This document shows positions 41,791-53,315 of a stretch of 64,000 nucleotides of DNA, piece after piece (positions within the stretch are counted from its first letter, which is position 1; each line of letters starts with the position of its first letter). Location: NCBI GenBank assembly GCA_030549495.1, contig JAUIRK010000677.1, forward strand, positions 516,502 through 580,501, written 5' to 3'. This DNA is from Nectonema munidae. Lineage: Eukaryota; Nematomorpha; Nectonematoida; Nectonematidae. The position numbers and the translations under genes are program-made. The notes below the pieces were generated by a model. It searched no databases, had not been told where the DNA came from, and saw nothing but the letters and a program-made list of their open reading frames with translations.

Positions 41791-44489
41791 TTAGTAAAAT
41801 GAATCAAGTGATATCAATGGAAATATAAAATTATGCATTCCTCTGAAAGACTGTAACACACGAGCATTATTATTATCAATTGTAAGAGAAAAAAGAAAAT
41901 ACCATTTATTTCTACAAAATTGTGCGTGGTAGCGGACAATGCGTTTATGATCTCCCAAGACAACTTCAAGAACGTTGATAACATTCTTAGCATGTGGTTG
42001 GATTTCAGATACAGGCAAATTGAGAAGAGCATTCAAAGAGTCTATAGCGCAAACTCTGGTTTCAAACAAAAACTTTTGAGAAGAGCTAACGCCCAACAGT
42101 AAAGGAACAAGCGTGTTGAGATGAAGTGACAGTATCTTACAATCACACTCAATAAAGTGTTTCAGCGATGCGAGCATGGATGCAAATAACACTCTTATTT
42201 TACTGCCATCAGTATCTCGTTCATTGAGCATTTTATTGAAAGCTGTTTCCAAAAAGTTAACATGCAAAGGAAGGGTTTGAACTAGTTGTGTGTTCAGACT
42301 GGAGTTTGGTAATGAGGTAGTCAAGGAAATCAAAGCAACCATAAAATTAAACTTATGTTCTGGACACCTAGAATTGGAGTGCAAAGACTTCAAGACTGGA
42401 GAAAACTTTGTGAACGTCCTTTGCTTCCATAAAAGAGTGGAGGAAGTGTAGGCAAGATATTCTTTTGTCGTGCCTTCCAAAAAGATAAGTGTAAAGGCAT
42501 TGCAAGCGAAATTAGACGTTTCCCCAATTTTACTGCGCATGCAATAAATCAAGTAAATGACAATGTTATCTGAGTAAGTGAAAAAACATGCACGGAGCAA
42601 ACCTTTTGTAAGCCAGGCTAAAAATTCAAAATACTCTTTCCTGTGATAAGAAGCACCTTCTACCCTTTCCTTACTATCATCTAAAATATCACTTATGCAC
42701 AATTTAATGGGCAGCACTCCGTTCAAAAATGCTTGAACATGCTTATTGCAGGAAAAGCGATTGACTAAAATAGAAAGGATCAACAAAGCTTCACTTCTTA
42801 CATGCAAAGACTTGGGAGAAAGAGGATTGATCGCAAGACATTGTAAATTAATTAAAAGCTTTGCAAAGATGTCGTCTAATATATCAGTATTTGCGTCAAG
42901 GTGGGCGATTGTTGCTTTTATTGTAGTTAAGTTGAGGGATATTGAAAAGAATAATGGTGATGACCCCGTTTTCTTTTCATTTTCAAGATCATCTTTCTTC
43001 AAAGATGTTTGTTTAAGAGTGAAAAAGGGTTTAACGATTTCAAAAATGGACTTTTGAGTGACGACATGACACTTTTGTAGACTCAGGGTGATTATTCGAA
43101 AAAAAACTGATGAAAGTGATGACAAAGCTGAGGAATAGGAAGTGGGCAAATTTAGCAACTTTGAAGATTGACTTAAACTTAGAAAAACTCGTGAAAGAGA
43201 AAACAATATATTCTGACAAAAAAAATCTATCGTAGTATTTACTACTTCATCCGAACTTATGAATTGTAAGGACTGGTAAAAGATTTCGAAAATATTCAAA
43301 TATAAAGTATAAGGTTGATCTTTTATTTGAAGAACTTTGATCAAAATACAATACTTTTGTGACAAAATTTGGTAGTTGGAAAAACACAGAAAGCTATAAA
43401 AGAGGAAAGAATCTTTAAAAGTACTGAATAAGGACTCATTACAAACTGCTTCTAAACGTTCATTTTTATCTTCTACGTTTTCATCTAACTCAGACATGAT
43501 TGAAGAGAACGATTCCTCATATTTCGGCAAAATATCATTAATGACGGTGAACTCGTAATTGGATGCAAGGCACGAAAGAACAGAAGGAAACAAAAAGAAA
43601 AATTTATCAACAAAAAGGCTGTTGGTTTGGTAAAGATGCAGTAAACTTGAGCAAAATATTGCTATTTCAGAAGAATTAAGAGTGGTGGAAAAAATTATAA
43701 GACTCTCAGCACATAAAATAGCAGAAGATTTAAGATCCAAATCAGTTATATCATGTTGAAAGAACGCTGCTAATAATATCAAAAGACTATTACACTGGTC
43801 GCAATTGAAAAAACTTTGAATATTTTGTTTGAAAGGGCTTCGGTGTAGGCCATGAAAAAAACTTGATAGCACGTCTAAATTAAGACGCCGACAAATGACA
43901 TGAGAGTTGGAGTACATATTGTGGAGAATGGCTGGAATGTGGAGAGAAGCCGCGATCAAAGTCGTGGCGGAGTTACAGTCAAAAATCAGCCGCAAAATTT
44001 TGCAAGACTGGGGAGTTATGGTTGCTTCAAAATCTTTTTGAACATTGGAGACGCAAACATTGATAATAGGAAGAACAAAGTCATTTACCAAGGCAGAGTC
44101 AAAGGAACTTAGTTTGGTAGGAAGCACATTAAGTGTATCCTTTATAATTTTAGGCTGGAAGGAAAACATATCTTCATCATTGTCAATCTCATATCCAACA
44201 TCGCCCTTTTTAATAACTCTGCCATCTTTCAAAGAATCTTGTTGAGATGAACATGACTGCATTAGCACATTTTCTTCAGCTCTGGTCAATTCAAGCAAAC
44301 TGACAACACAACTTAAAACGCCTAGGAGAGCATTTTCGATTTGCAAGTTGCCACAAGTAAATATGTGCTTCAAAACTTCAATTCTAATAGAAATGAAATA
44401 GTTATTCAACAAATCTACACTATTCCACGTCTCAAAACAATGACATAAGACTTTACAAGCCTCAACTTTGGTTTTAGGGAAAATAGAAC
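41791..44489 (-). CDS. MMS19: MMS19 last exon, 2.7 kb
   Basis: Acceptor TTTATTATAATAG at 44490. The exon begins GSIFPKTKVEACKVLCHCFE and stays open for 898 further codons to TAA at 41791-41793. It carries most of the HEAT repeats. The C-terminal HEAT (VNVLE-like INVLEVVLGDHKRIVR) is conserved. Confidence 0.95.
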
Positions 44490-47400
44490 CTATTATAATA
44501 AAATAGAAAATATATCTTCTTTAATTCAAAAAAGTACATAGAAAAAATACCTATTTTTTCAAGCAAAAATACAATGCTATATTTAGCAAAGTGGGCAGAA
44601 GACGCAAAACAATTGCGAAGTTTTTTAACTAAGTCTTCACATTTAATGTCTGAAGAATCATCAGAACTCTCTTTGTAATCAATGGGAAAGTAGCAAACAA
44701 ACGTTTCAAAGAGATCTTCAGCAAGAAAATCTAAAAAGTTAAGAATTCATCGTAAAAAATCGTTAACAATGGGATCTTATACATCGAAAGAACAGGCGTA
44801 ATGACTTTAGTCGTCAATAGAAAAAGTGTGAGCTGGTGGGAAATAAGGAGTCCGCAAAAAAATGGACTCTGAATATTTTACAAGTATATTAAAAAGTTAA
44901 GTGAGAAAGTGAAAAGGGTTAGCAGAGAAAGGAGAGGAGTGTTTAGCTTCTCAGATGAATTTCTTCTGACATTTTGCTTTTCTCATCTCATTTCTTTAAA
45001 CATGGGAGGCTTAAGATCTCACAGTAAACAAACATGATTTTGGCCCAATTCTGTCAATAAATCAATTGCTGTTATCACTATCAAACATTTCACTTATTTT
45101 TTTTGTTCATTTTTTCATAATTTTTTTATTTTGTCTGTCAAAATTTGCTCGCTGTAAATAAAAATGCAAAAAAGAATTGAAATGAAATTAAAGGAAGCTA
45201 TCGATTTCGTAATTAACTCTGATGAAGATTCGGCATAAGACGATAGGGATAAAAAAAACCATATCTCTAAATTTAAAAGATCGGTTGAAAAAGTAAATTT
45301 GATAAAAAGTTGATGTAAAGGTATAAACGAATTTAAAACAAATATTTCATGGAAGGATAACGAGAATGTTTTCCTTTATACAGAGCTATGATTCGGTCTA
45401 AAAAATGGCATTTTCACTTTGTAATGTTCATGATACAAGCACATTTGTATAACGCTTTCATATTGTTCAAACAAGATATAATGTTTCGTTGAATTCATAA
45501 GAGAAGTTATAATGGAAACACTAGAGAAGAATGGCCGAGAAAAAATTACAATGAAATTTGGAGGAAAAGCTGTATCCAAAAGAGTGTATTTAGAAGCAAG
45601 GTATGATAACATCGGACACAAATTGTAGAAAAAGAGCAAGATGCAAATTTTGCAAGTCTAAAACGTGTTGTTTTAAGTTAACCCATTTACGACCAATGTT
45701 CCCAAAGGGAACGCAGACGAATTCCTACTTTACATGGAATTTAATAGGAATTACTAGTCGCCTGCTTTGCTTGGTCTTAAATGGGTTAAGTTTGACGTGG
45801 CTTACATGTAAACTATTTTAGTGAATTCCATGAAAAATTACTCTTTCATTTTTAATAAACTTTTCGCCCAAGTTTTTTTGTTATTGTGGATATTTTTTAG
45901 TTATTCTGCATTTTGAAAAGTTTTACTTCAGATTTAGAAACCAAACAAAGATAAATATTTCAAAAAGTTGTATGAAAAGTGGTAATATGAGACAGAAAAA
46001 ACATCTCAATCATATTTTGGGTACAAGATCATATGATTTACTACTATGAAACGCTGTGTTAGTTTCGGGTTGAATCAAAAAAACAAGCTAGCTTTGATCG
46101 GTATGCATCGATACTCCCTCTACTTTTCTGTAAAACTCTTCCCACGTATGAGAAATATTTTTAAAGGTTCGGAGACACTTGGCAATGTGACATTTCGTAG
46201 ATCAGATCCTTCACGTATTCTGATAGAGTTTGATAAATATGTAATTCATTTGAAATGAATCGAATGACTTCTTAATATTTTCGCGGTCAAAGTTGCTTTT
46301 TAACCCTTTTATCAAGTTATGAGGCGTAAAAAAGTATTTTAAAAATTGAAACTTAAAATATTTATACATTTTCGTAATAGGTATGAAATTTCCTTTAAAA
46401 TGAGGTATTAAAATTGAAAATTGGATAAGTTTGAAATCTTTTAAAAGCTTGACTTAGTGAAAAAATCAGGCAAAAAGTTTTTTATTTTTGTAAAAATTGA
46501 ATATAAATATCGGTTTTAGTTTAAACTTTGGGTACTTTCTCTCTGCGAGAAAAGTGAGCAATAAAAATGTAAATTTTTTGAACTAAATTGTAGAGAAAAG
46601 AAAGCTTTATAAATATCTAATAAAAATTTCTTTTAAAAATTGTAAATATATTCTTAAAAATAAGTAAAACATTTATTTTATGCAAACTTTTAATCAAAAA
46701 GGCGAAATGAAAAATAAAAAACTTTTCTTCAAATATGCAATCTATTATTATAAATCTCTTAATGTAAAAATTAAAAATATAAATGTAATATTTTCTAATA
46801 TTAGCGAATCAAAAATTCTCAAATTCAGATCCGTGCAAAGCTATCCTAGAAATTCTTAAAATAATTTTCAATATTTATTTATATTATTATCATTAGAACA
46901 CGAATATGTAACTTACTTAAAAAAATGATATTTTTAGTCAAATGTAAACGAATCAAAAAAGTTGTCAGTCATCAGTTTAGCGGTTTTTTGCCAAAAATTT
47001 TATGAATCAACGCGTAAATATTTCAAAAATTTAAGTACATCAAATTGTAGAGAAAGGGTTGCGCAAAAAATAGGAAGTTGTTTTCATTTTAACCCTCATC
47101 CCTACAAGCTACTGCATTTTGTAGTTTTCATATGGAAAAGATTCGATATCGAGTGAAATACTTTTTCAATTAACTTTAAACCTTTAATTGGCGTAGAACT
47201 AGGCTTATCTCAGACATGCATGTGTTTATAATCAAATTATCTTTGTTTTGTGCCTTTTTGAGGATTAAAAACTCTCGGACCTACAACATAACTACAAATT
47301 GTAGTATAGGATTAAACTAAGTAATAGGATTTTTATATTAAAAATACCAGTATTATTATATAAATTTCAACACGTGCAATTCAATTTTGTTAATTTCTTT

Positions 47401-50400
47401 TTATACTCAATATTTTCTTATTTTAGAAAAATTTTTTTATTTTATTAAAATTCTAAATTTATTACAATGGAAAAAACAAGCAATCTTCTTTTCAACTTGC
47501 CTGTGCCTAGTTGTCGTTGAATGAATCTGAGTGTGAATATGACGAACAAGAAGCTAACGATGTAACTTTTATTGAAAGTCAAACTGAAGGGTCCGACAAC
47601 AATGAAATTTCTCTGCCCTGTGATGAGGATGAAGGTGATATTGATGTTTTTTAAGATGTTTCTGAAAACGAAGATAGTGAAGAGTCTGATGAAGATTATG
47701 AAAATGATGGCAATGTATCAAATGGCCAGGAAGAAGATGATGATGGAGAGAACACAATAAGTAATAGTATCATATATTCAAGAAGCCCTTTACCAGCTCA
47801 TTCTCTGGCGAGAAATATATTGAGAGAAAACCCAAGGGCCTTGTGTAATCCGAAGAGTGAGTTGGAAGCTTTTCTCCTTTTTACACTGACGATATGTTTT
47901 TGCATATTTTACGTTTTACAAATAGAAAGATTCATGATGAGATTCAAGAGTACATGCGGAGAAATAACAGAACAAAGTATCCATCTTTCATAAAAAGTTT
48001 TTCTTTGGATGAAATAAAAGCATGCTACGCAATATTACTCAGAGCGACATGTCAAATTTACAAGACTTATGGTCACCGTCAGACTCAAGACCTTTTTATA
48101 GAGACACCATAGGTTTTCAAATATTTCAATTTTTTCTACGTGTATTGAGGTTCGACAATTTCAGAGATGAGCTGAAAGGAGAAAGGTTGATCGAGATGCT
48201 GCAATGAGAGATATTTGGGAAAGTTTTCAAAATAATTTGTTGAAGTTTATTGTTCCTGAAAGCACTTTGACTGTTGATGAGCAGCTCTACGGTTACAGAG
48301 GGCACTGTCCAGGAAGATGTTTCATACCAAATAAACCACGCAAGTATGGTTTGAAAGTAAACTGGTGCTGTGAAGCATCTAGTGGATTTGCATCGAAAGG
48401 ACAGGTGTACACTGAAAAAACGCTGACTGGACAACTCAAAAAATCTTGGAATGAAAGTGGTATTGGATTTGGCAAAACCGTTTGCTAATTCAGGGCGCGA
48501 CTTCGTAACCGATAGATATTTCACGTCGCATACTTTAGCGGTTGAGTTTCCAAAATGAACCTCACTATAATCGGTACTATAAATAAGTGCAGAAAAGAAG
48601 TGCCAGAAGTTTTGAAAAATGTAAAAACAAAAAAAAAACAAAAATGTTCTTATGTTGACGTCATCACATAACGTAACCGAAATATCCGAAAGAAGTGATA
48701 AAAAGCCGACGGTTATTTTGAATTACAACAAAGGAAAAATTAGTGTTGACCTCATGGATTCTCTTATGGAGGAATTTTCGACTAGAAGAAAAACCAAGAG
48801 GTGGCCAATGTTGCTAAATTATTGCATTATTGATGTGAGTTGGCATAACGCTAACATTTTACTTGTCAAGAATGGCTACAGTCGCTCGAGAAAATTATTT
48901 TTGAAAAACCTTTCGTTCAAGTTGGCCTTCTCTTCTTCTCATGATCGCCTAATGAAACAAAGTTTATCAATTGGACTAAAGGAAGCTGGATTAGTTGTTG
49001 GCTACATAAAAACAGAAAACTTCACCAGAAAAAAAAATTGGAGCGAGTTATGCCAGAGCATGTAAGTTTTGTAAAAAATCTTGCCGAAGTCAATGCTCAA
49101 TTTGCGAAGCCAATGTATGTGCCCTGAACACAGAATTCAAGAAAAAAAAGGAGTTTTGTTTCATTTGTGGTGAATAATTTTTTTCGTGTATATTTTCGTT
49201 TTAAATCATATTTCAATAAAAGATAGTTTATTAATACACGTTTTTCAATAGAAAACCCTATACTACAATTTGTAACAGGTTGTAGGAAATAGTACATTTT
49301 TTCAGTGTAGGATTTAAGCGAGGGTCTAATTTTTGGCAAAATTCGGTCATAATTTTCATAGGATAAAATTAACGTCATTTTTAACGTCAAGTGAAAATTT
49401 GGAAAAAAATATATCAAATTGAATATTTTTCAAAAATTTAAAAATAAAATAAAATATAACGGATTCTACATGCTTTCATAAAAAAATTAGGAAGAAATAA
49501 ATTTTAGTTTTTGAGTAAAATTTGATCGAAAATGTCAAAATTCGAATTATTGAGGACCAATCCTAGAAAATTTAAAAAATATTTCATGAAATGTTTTTCG
49601 ACAATTATTGTTATTAGATATGTCTACTTTAATTCCATATAAAAAACTCGTAACAGCAAAATCGCAAAATTTCGTTCTCACGGCCGGATCATTAACCTCA
49701 ACTTCGGGTCATGCCACCAGCACCATCAAACTCAGAATCCAAAATAAGTTGGATATTGATTAAAAAAAATTTCAAAACCTCTTTTCATAATCTAAAAAAT
49801 TGACGTTAAAGTGGAAAAATCGGCAAAAATGTTATCTAATATATGATTCGCTCACAAATATTAGTACCTACAAAAGAAACAAATAAACTAACGGACTAAC
49901 AAAAAAGCAGCCGTTTATAGAAAAATAGCTATTTATAAAAGATGAACCATTGATCTTCGTATAGTGTATACCCGTTATGGAATTAATAGAAAATTAATGA
50001 CACGGGGAGGCATCACACATTGAGGTGCTAAATGCGATTTTTAAAACAAAAAAAATTGAGTTTAACTTTTAACTTTAAGTCTAATTCAAAGAAAGTATGG
50101 AAAAGCAATAACGCACATGCTTAACTAGAGACCTTTCTAAATCAAACTTCTTAGATGCTCCAGGGGTCGGCAAAGTGGTAGATATCGACCCCTATAACAG
50201 ATCTTTAGGGGGCCATACGATAGACGAACTTACCATTTTTTACTTTATAGTAGTAATAAATCTCCTTTTCTTTTAAAACATAGCTTAGGACAAGGATATA
50301 TGAGACATTTTTGTTTGTATTTTTTCACTGAATTGTTGGACACTGATTAATGTTTTTATGGAACATTTCTATGTGGGGTGGGGGAGGATGTGAAGACAAA

Positions 50401-53187
50401 TGTTGTATGAAGAGGTCAACGAGTTAAAAAGTTTGCTGACCCCTGTGCTAGATAATTCATTTTCAATGAAAATGTAGATAATACACTTTTCATCATAGAA
50501 AAGAACAGATAGAAAAGGCTGTGAAACTTTTTCTGGGCTGCCCTGGAGAAAAATATTTCAGCTCCGCCCACTGAAAATTGTTTGGTCCTTCTCGTGGCTG
50601 CGTTACTCCAGTCTTGTGATTTTTCGATTCTGAAAAAAATTTGAGCAATTTCTCGGAAAAGCGCTTCTCTTAAATTCTTTTCCTTCTGCCTACGTTTGTA
50701 CTTGATATGCATGTCTCAGGGCGGACTTAGAAAAAAAATATATCCGCGAGATTTTATGTTCTATATGCACGCAATTCCAATATAACACGCAATTCCAATT
50801 TAATCTAAAGTTGATCAGAAGCAGTAATGTAGTAGGTCTAGGTATTTTGAAAAAAATATAGAAATTAGTATTTTCTAAGTCACAATATATAACAGAGTGA
50901 TAGAAGATACAAGTCATTCCATTATGCTATGCACAGGATGTTTCAAATATAGATTATAATATAACCACTAATTTTAGGCTATATACATAGCGAATAACTA
51001 TAAGGCACCATTCGAGTATGTGTTTACCTTGGTAGATATTTTGTTTTATAACAAAAAAATTATCAAAGAAAAATGGTTGTTGTAGTGCTTGTAGTCTGAT
51101 CGCTACTGTACGCGTTGTCATGGGTTGGACTCTCGGTCGAGTGAACAAAGCTCTTTAGGATTTTTTGAGACTCTCAATTTCTACTAAAAGGGCCAAATTT
51201 AAATTCACGAGTTCCTACTTGTCAATTCCTAAACCCAAGTTATAAATGTATTTTTAAACAATTAGCAATACTATGAAGATTACAAATTCTCTATGTTAGT
51301 AATCTGGTTTGATAACAATTCTTTCGTAAAAAATTTTAACATATTTTAAAATTAATTTTTAGCAGAAAAGTTGCACGATACAGAGTAATCAATCCGCCAA
51401 AACAATTTTTTAACTAGGCCTGTTGAAAATTGATGAGGGGAGAAGTTGAGGAAAATCTTTTAACTCCTGTTTTGGTAGATCGGTTAAAACCGATCCTAGT
51501 GGGTAAGTTCGGGAATAGTCCATTCCGATCTGGTCGGTAGATATTATAGTCAAGTTCAAAGTATATACGGTCTGGATATTATGAGGACTGAAGTGACTAG
51601 GACCGCACTTTCAACAGATCTACATATACACAAGCCTCATTGATCAGGGAAATATAGAAGCAAAAACATTATAATACTTTGGTATTTTTTCCGTTTAAAA
51701 AATAAATGCAACAAGATCATATTTTGCCATTTTTAATTCATTGAAAAATAAAAATTGTACTTGTAAAAGCAGAAGTCACAAACGATTATACATAAGAGAC
51801 AGAAAACAGTCAACTAATGATAGAGACACAATTGTCTCTACCATGTTGAAGTACTACAGTTGAAATTTTTGGATGGATTTGACTCGCTATCAACTGGACA
51901 TAATATTTAGTAATAATTCATAAGATTGAAATTCAATTGTTATGCATTATGTTGTTAAGAAAAAAAGACATTCTTACCAATATCAAAATTCTGACAAATA
52001 AAAGCAGTCATTTGGAAGATGATATACAAATTACGAGGATCTTTTTCTTCACTGATCACATTAATATAGGACAATATTAATTCTTCTGGAGAAATGATGG
52101 ACAAAGAGTTTAAGCGAATGGTTCTGTATAAAAGTATATTCAGGAATGAATAGAATGCATTTCTATCATGAAACGGAGATTGTTTGATCGCATAAGCTGA
52201 AGAAGAAAGGGAACGAAGAAGCAAGAAAAGGCTTTCTCGGTTCAAATTTTGCAGATTACTCTTAAATATAAAGAAAATAGTAAGAACATTCCATTATTCT
52301 CCTGTACGTCGGAAATTGAGCTTTTTAGAAAATGCTTTACGGGGTTCACAAAAATAAATTTATATATTAGATAAGGTCGGACCTATTATGTTATCTAAAA
52401 ATTGAGTTAAGCTATTTAAAAGCCCCATGCCAATTATTTTGAAAGGGAGGAATATTTCAAATTCTTTTGATCACAGAAAGGATCCTTTATAGGAAAATAT
52501 TAATCCAATCCATCCATCGTATATAAATGACTTTAACGAGTACAATGAGGCTTTTATGTGATGGATATAAAAGTGATGTATTATAAAATAGAGAATCAAA
52601 ATACTTTTACGGAAATGAAAGAAGGCGCGATTTTAACGATGATTCTCAAAGTGGTATAGTATTGCAAAAATAAAGGAAAACATACTAAATTTTTCAAGGC
52701 AAGAATAACAGGAGACAAACCAATCGAGACATGTTTTAGGCGTTCACAAAAAAATTTGACAAGATAATAACCTAAAAAAAATAAACTGAATGAAGAAAAA
52801 AGTGTCATAAAAGTGGTTAAATTTATATTTCTCTTTTGGATGTTTTTGAAAAAAATTAACTAGAATAAAAGAACTTGAAATATCAGTTATAATCTAAATT
52901 CTAAAGGATTGCATCTAACTTCCTCTATGCCCGCAATAAAGCAGTGATCTGAGAGGAAGATTAACACAGCACAACGTTAAAAATAAAGACCTTCTTCGTA
53001 GCTGATGACTCTGCCCTTCTCTTTGATGGAATGCGCGACTGTGAGGAGAGCGGCATTAACTCTTTTCGGCTCAGATGACAAAACTTCTGCTCTAAACACG
53101 CTTCCAATGAATTCAGGATCAAAAATTCAAAGTGAAACTTCATACCGAATCGATTCAACAAGCTCAATCATAGACATCAGTTCACAT
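41791..53187 (-). CDS. MMS19: MMS19 homologue (cytosolic Fe-S assembly), at least 5 exons
   Basis: MMS19 is the HEAT-repeat scaffold of the CIA targeting complex, which passes Fe-S clusters to DNA polymerases, helicases and primase. Exons in transcript order: up to 53187-52991 (5' limit uncertain), 52771-52686, 52260-51978, 44730-44551, 44489-41791. Phases agree throughout; from the codon after the TGA at 53129-53127 this gives about 1,127 residues, against about 1,030 in human. Family landmarks: CERLKHVSIGLSPVILALKN, EEKDPRNLYIIFQM, AEDLFETFVCYFPIDY, KCEDLVKKLRNCFASSAHFA, KEYFEFLAWLTKGLL and a C-terminal HEAT repeat DHKRIVRYHAQFCRNKWYFL. The product ends about 35 residues beyond the usual W-x-L-L end. 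Introns are 219, 425, 7,247 and 61 bp. Confidence 0.92.
44551..44730 (-). CDS. MMS19: MMS19 exon: DLFETFVCYFPIDY
   Basis: Acceptor TTAACTTTTTAG at 44731. Encodes FLAEDLFETFVCYFPIDYKE, then KCEDLVKKLRNCFASSAHFA and KYSIVFLLEKI. This is the most conserved block of the family. Donor AATAG|GTATTT, phase 1. Confidence 0.95.
44731..45140. other. MMS19 long intron, left end; nothing recognised
   Basis: No element identified. Confidence 0.3.
45166..45677 (+). mobile_element. piggyBac relic D (internally deleted)
   Basis: The plus strand gives MQKRIEMKLKEAIDFVINSD (an acidic N-terminal piece), then, from about 45405, WHFHFVMFMIQAHLYNAFIL and FKQDIMF. This is followed by a cysteine-rich end, KRARCKFCKSKTCCFK. 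The last two match the C-terminal part of some piggyBac transposases. The catalytic core is absent. A TTAA MITE is inserted right at its end (45678). It lies inside the MMS19 intron. Confidence 0.5.
45678..45789. repeat. TTAA-flanked MITE, copy 2
   Basis: Begins TTAACCCATTTACGACCAAT and ends CTTGGTCTTAAATGGGTTAA. Same family as 41623-41760 but 26 bp shorter. TTAA tetramers lie on both sides. It interrupts the tail of relic D, so it is the younger insertion. Confidence 0.85.
46246..47060. repeat. Dispersed non-coding repeat, copy 2
   Basis: Shares ordered blocks with 11340-11490 and 13020-13620 (TTTGAAATGAATCGAATGA, AAATTGTAGAGAAA twice, CTATCCTAGAAATTCTTAAA). It lies in the MMS19 intron just upstream of relic E. 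No protein. Confidence 0.5.
47467..49177 (+). mobile_element. piggyBac transposase relic E
   Basis: The plus strand carries a nearly full-length but frame-broken piggyBac transposase: ATG at 47467, an acidic N-terminus (DVSENEDSEESDEDYEND), SLARNILRENPRALCNPKSE, SNLQDLWSPSDSRPFYRD, STLTVDEQLYGYRGHCPGRC with the first Asp, FVTDRYFTSHTLAVE with the second, and KISVDLMDSLMEEFSTRRKT with the third. The tail has KFCKKSCRSQCSICEANVCA and ends CFICGE at 49177. All three catalytic Asp codons are still visible. Several stops and shifts. It lies in the MMS19 intron, antisense to the gene. Confidence 0.88.
49310..49860. repeat. Dispersed non-coding repeat, copy 3
   Basis: Matches 13310-13620 block by block (AAAATTAACGTCATTTTTAA, TTTTTGAGTAAAATTTGATC, CCAATCCTAGAAAATTTAAA, TCATGCCACCAGCACC region). 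It starts about 130 bp after relic E, and copy 2 lies just before relic E. Confidence 0.55.
50161..50445. mobile_element. Non-autonomous hAT element (285 bp)
   Basis: The ends are CAGGGGTCGGCAAAGTGG and AAAGTTTGCTGACCCCTG, the standard CAGGGGTCxGCAAA hAT terminal repeat. No target duplication is obvious. It lies in the MMS19 intron. Confidence 0.75.
50446..51977. other. MMS19 long intron, right part; nothing firm
   Basis: Open frames on the minus strand (50416-50712, 50690-50917) have no motif. No element recognised. Confidence 0.3.
51978..52260 (-). CDS. MMS19: MMS19 exon: EEKDPRNL
   Basis: Acceptor TTATATTTAAG at 52261. Encodes SNLQNLNRESLFLLLRSL through VISEEKDPRNLYIIFQMTAF and NFDI. Human MMS19 has GEKDPRNLL at the same place. 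Donor ATTG|GTAAGA, phase 1. Confidence 0.93.
52686..52771 (-). CDS. MMS19: MMS19 exon: FFCERLKH...LALKNL
   Basis: Acceptor TTTATTTTTTTTAG at 52772. Encodes YYLVKFFCERLKHVSIGLSP then VILALKNL, aligned with the conserved FYxxRLKDHH...VLxGLxAL segment. Donor TTTA|GTATGT, phase 0. Confidence 0.88.
52991..53187 (-). CDS. MMS19: MMS19 first recognised exon (5' end unresolved)
   Basis: A strong acceptor (TTTTCCTAATTTTTAG) ends at 53188. The frame that joins the next exon reads FIGSVFRAEVLSSEPKRVNA then LLTVAHSIKEKGRVISYEE. In that frame a TGA stands at 53129-53127 and no Met follows it. Another frame opens with ATG at 53148-53146 (MKFHFEFLILNSLEACLE) and looks family-like before SSEPKR. So there is a frameshift, a sequencing error or a missed small exon. 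Donor GAAG|GTCTTT is weak but phase-correct. Confidence 0.65.
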
Positions 53188-53257
53188 CTAAAAATTAGGA
53201 AAATAAAGAAAAAGCATATAAATTGCAAAACTAATTCAAAACCTTTTATCTTAACAG

Positions 53258-53315
53258 CAGGGGCGCACATCAGGGGGCGAGGGGGGAGACAAAATTTTGA
53301 TGATGTGCACCCCTG
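53258..53315. repeat. 58-bp hAT-like inverted repeat
   Basis: CAGGGGCGCACATCA at 53258-53272 pairs with TGATGTGCACCCCTG at 53301-53315 (14 of 15). The GC-rich core is AGGGGGCGAGGGGGGAG. It looks like a hAT element reduced to its ends. It sits about 70 bp before the first recognised MMS19 exon in transcript order. Confidence 0.6.

Noticed and set aside
42746-43057. Plus-strand frames of 60-103 residues inside 41.9-44.2 kb
   Set aside because: Antisense shadows of the long MMS19 exon.
44410-44412. Start of the MMS19 protein at LNNYF
   Set aside because: The codon is TTG, and family-like sequence continues upstream through a 61-bp intron into the CYFPIDY exon.
47569-47757. His-rich minus-strand frame
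   Set aside because: Antisense of the acidic N-terminus of piggyBac relic E.
53137-53187. Selenocysteine at the in-frame TGA of MMS19
   Set aside because: MMS19 is not a known selenoprotein family, and no SECIS-like structure was recognised; a frame or exon problem is simpler.
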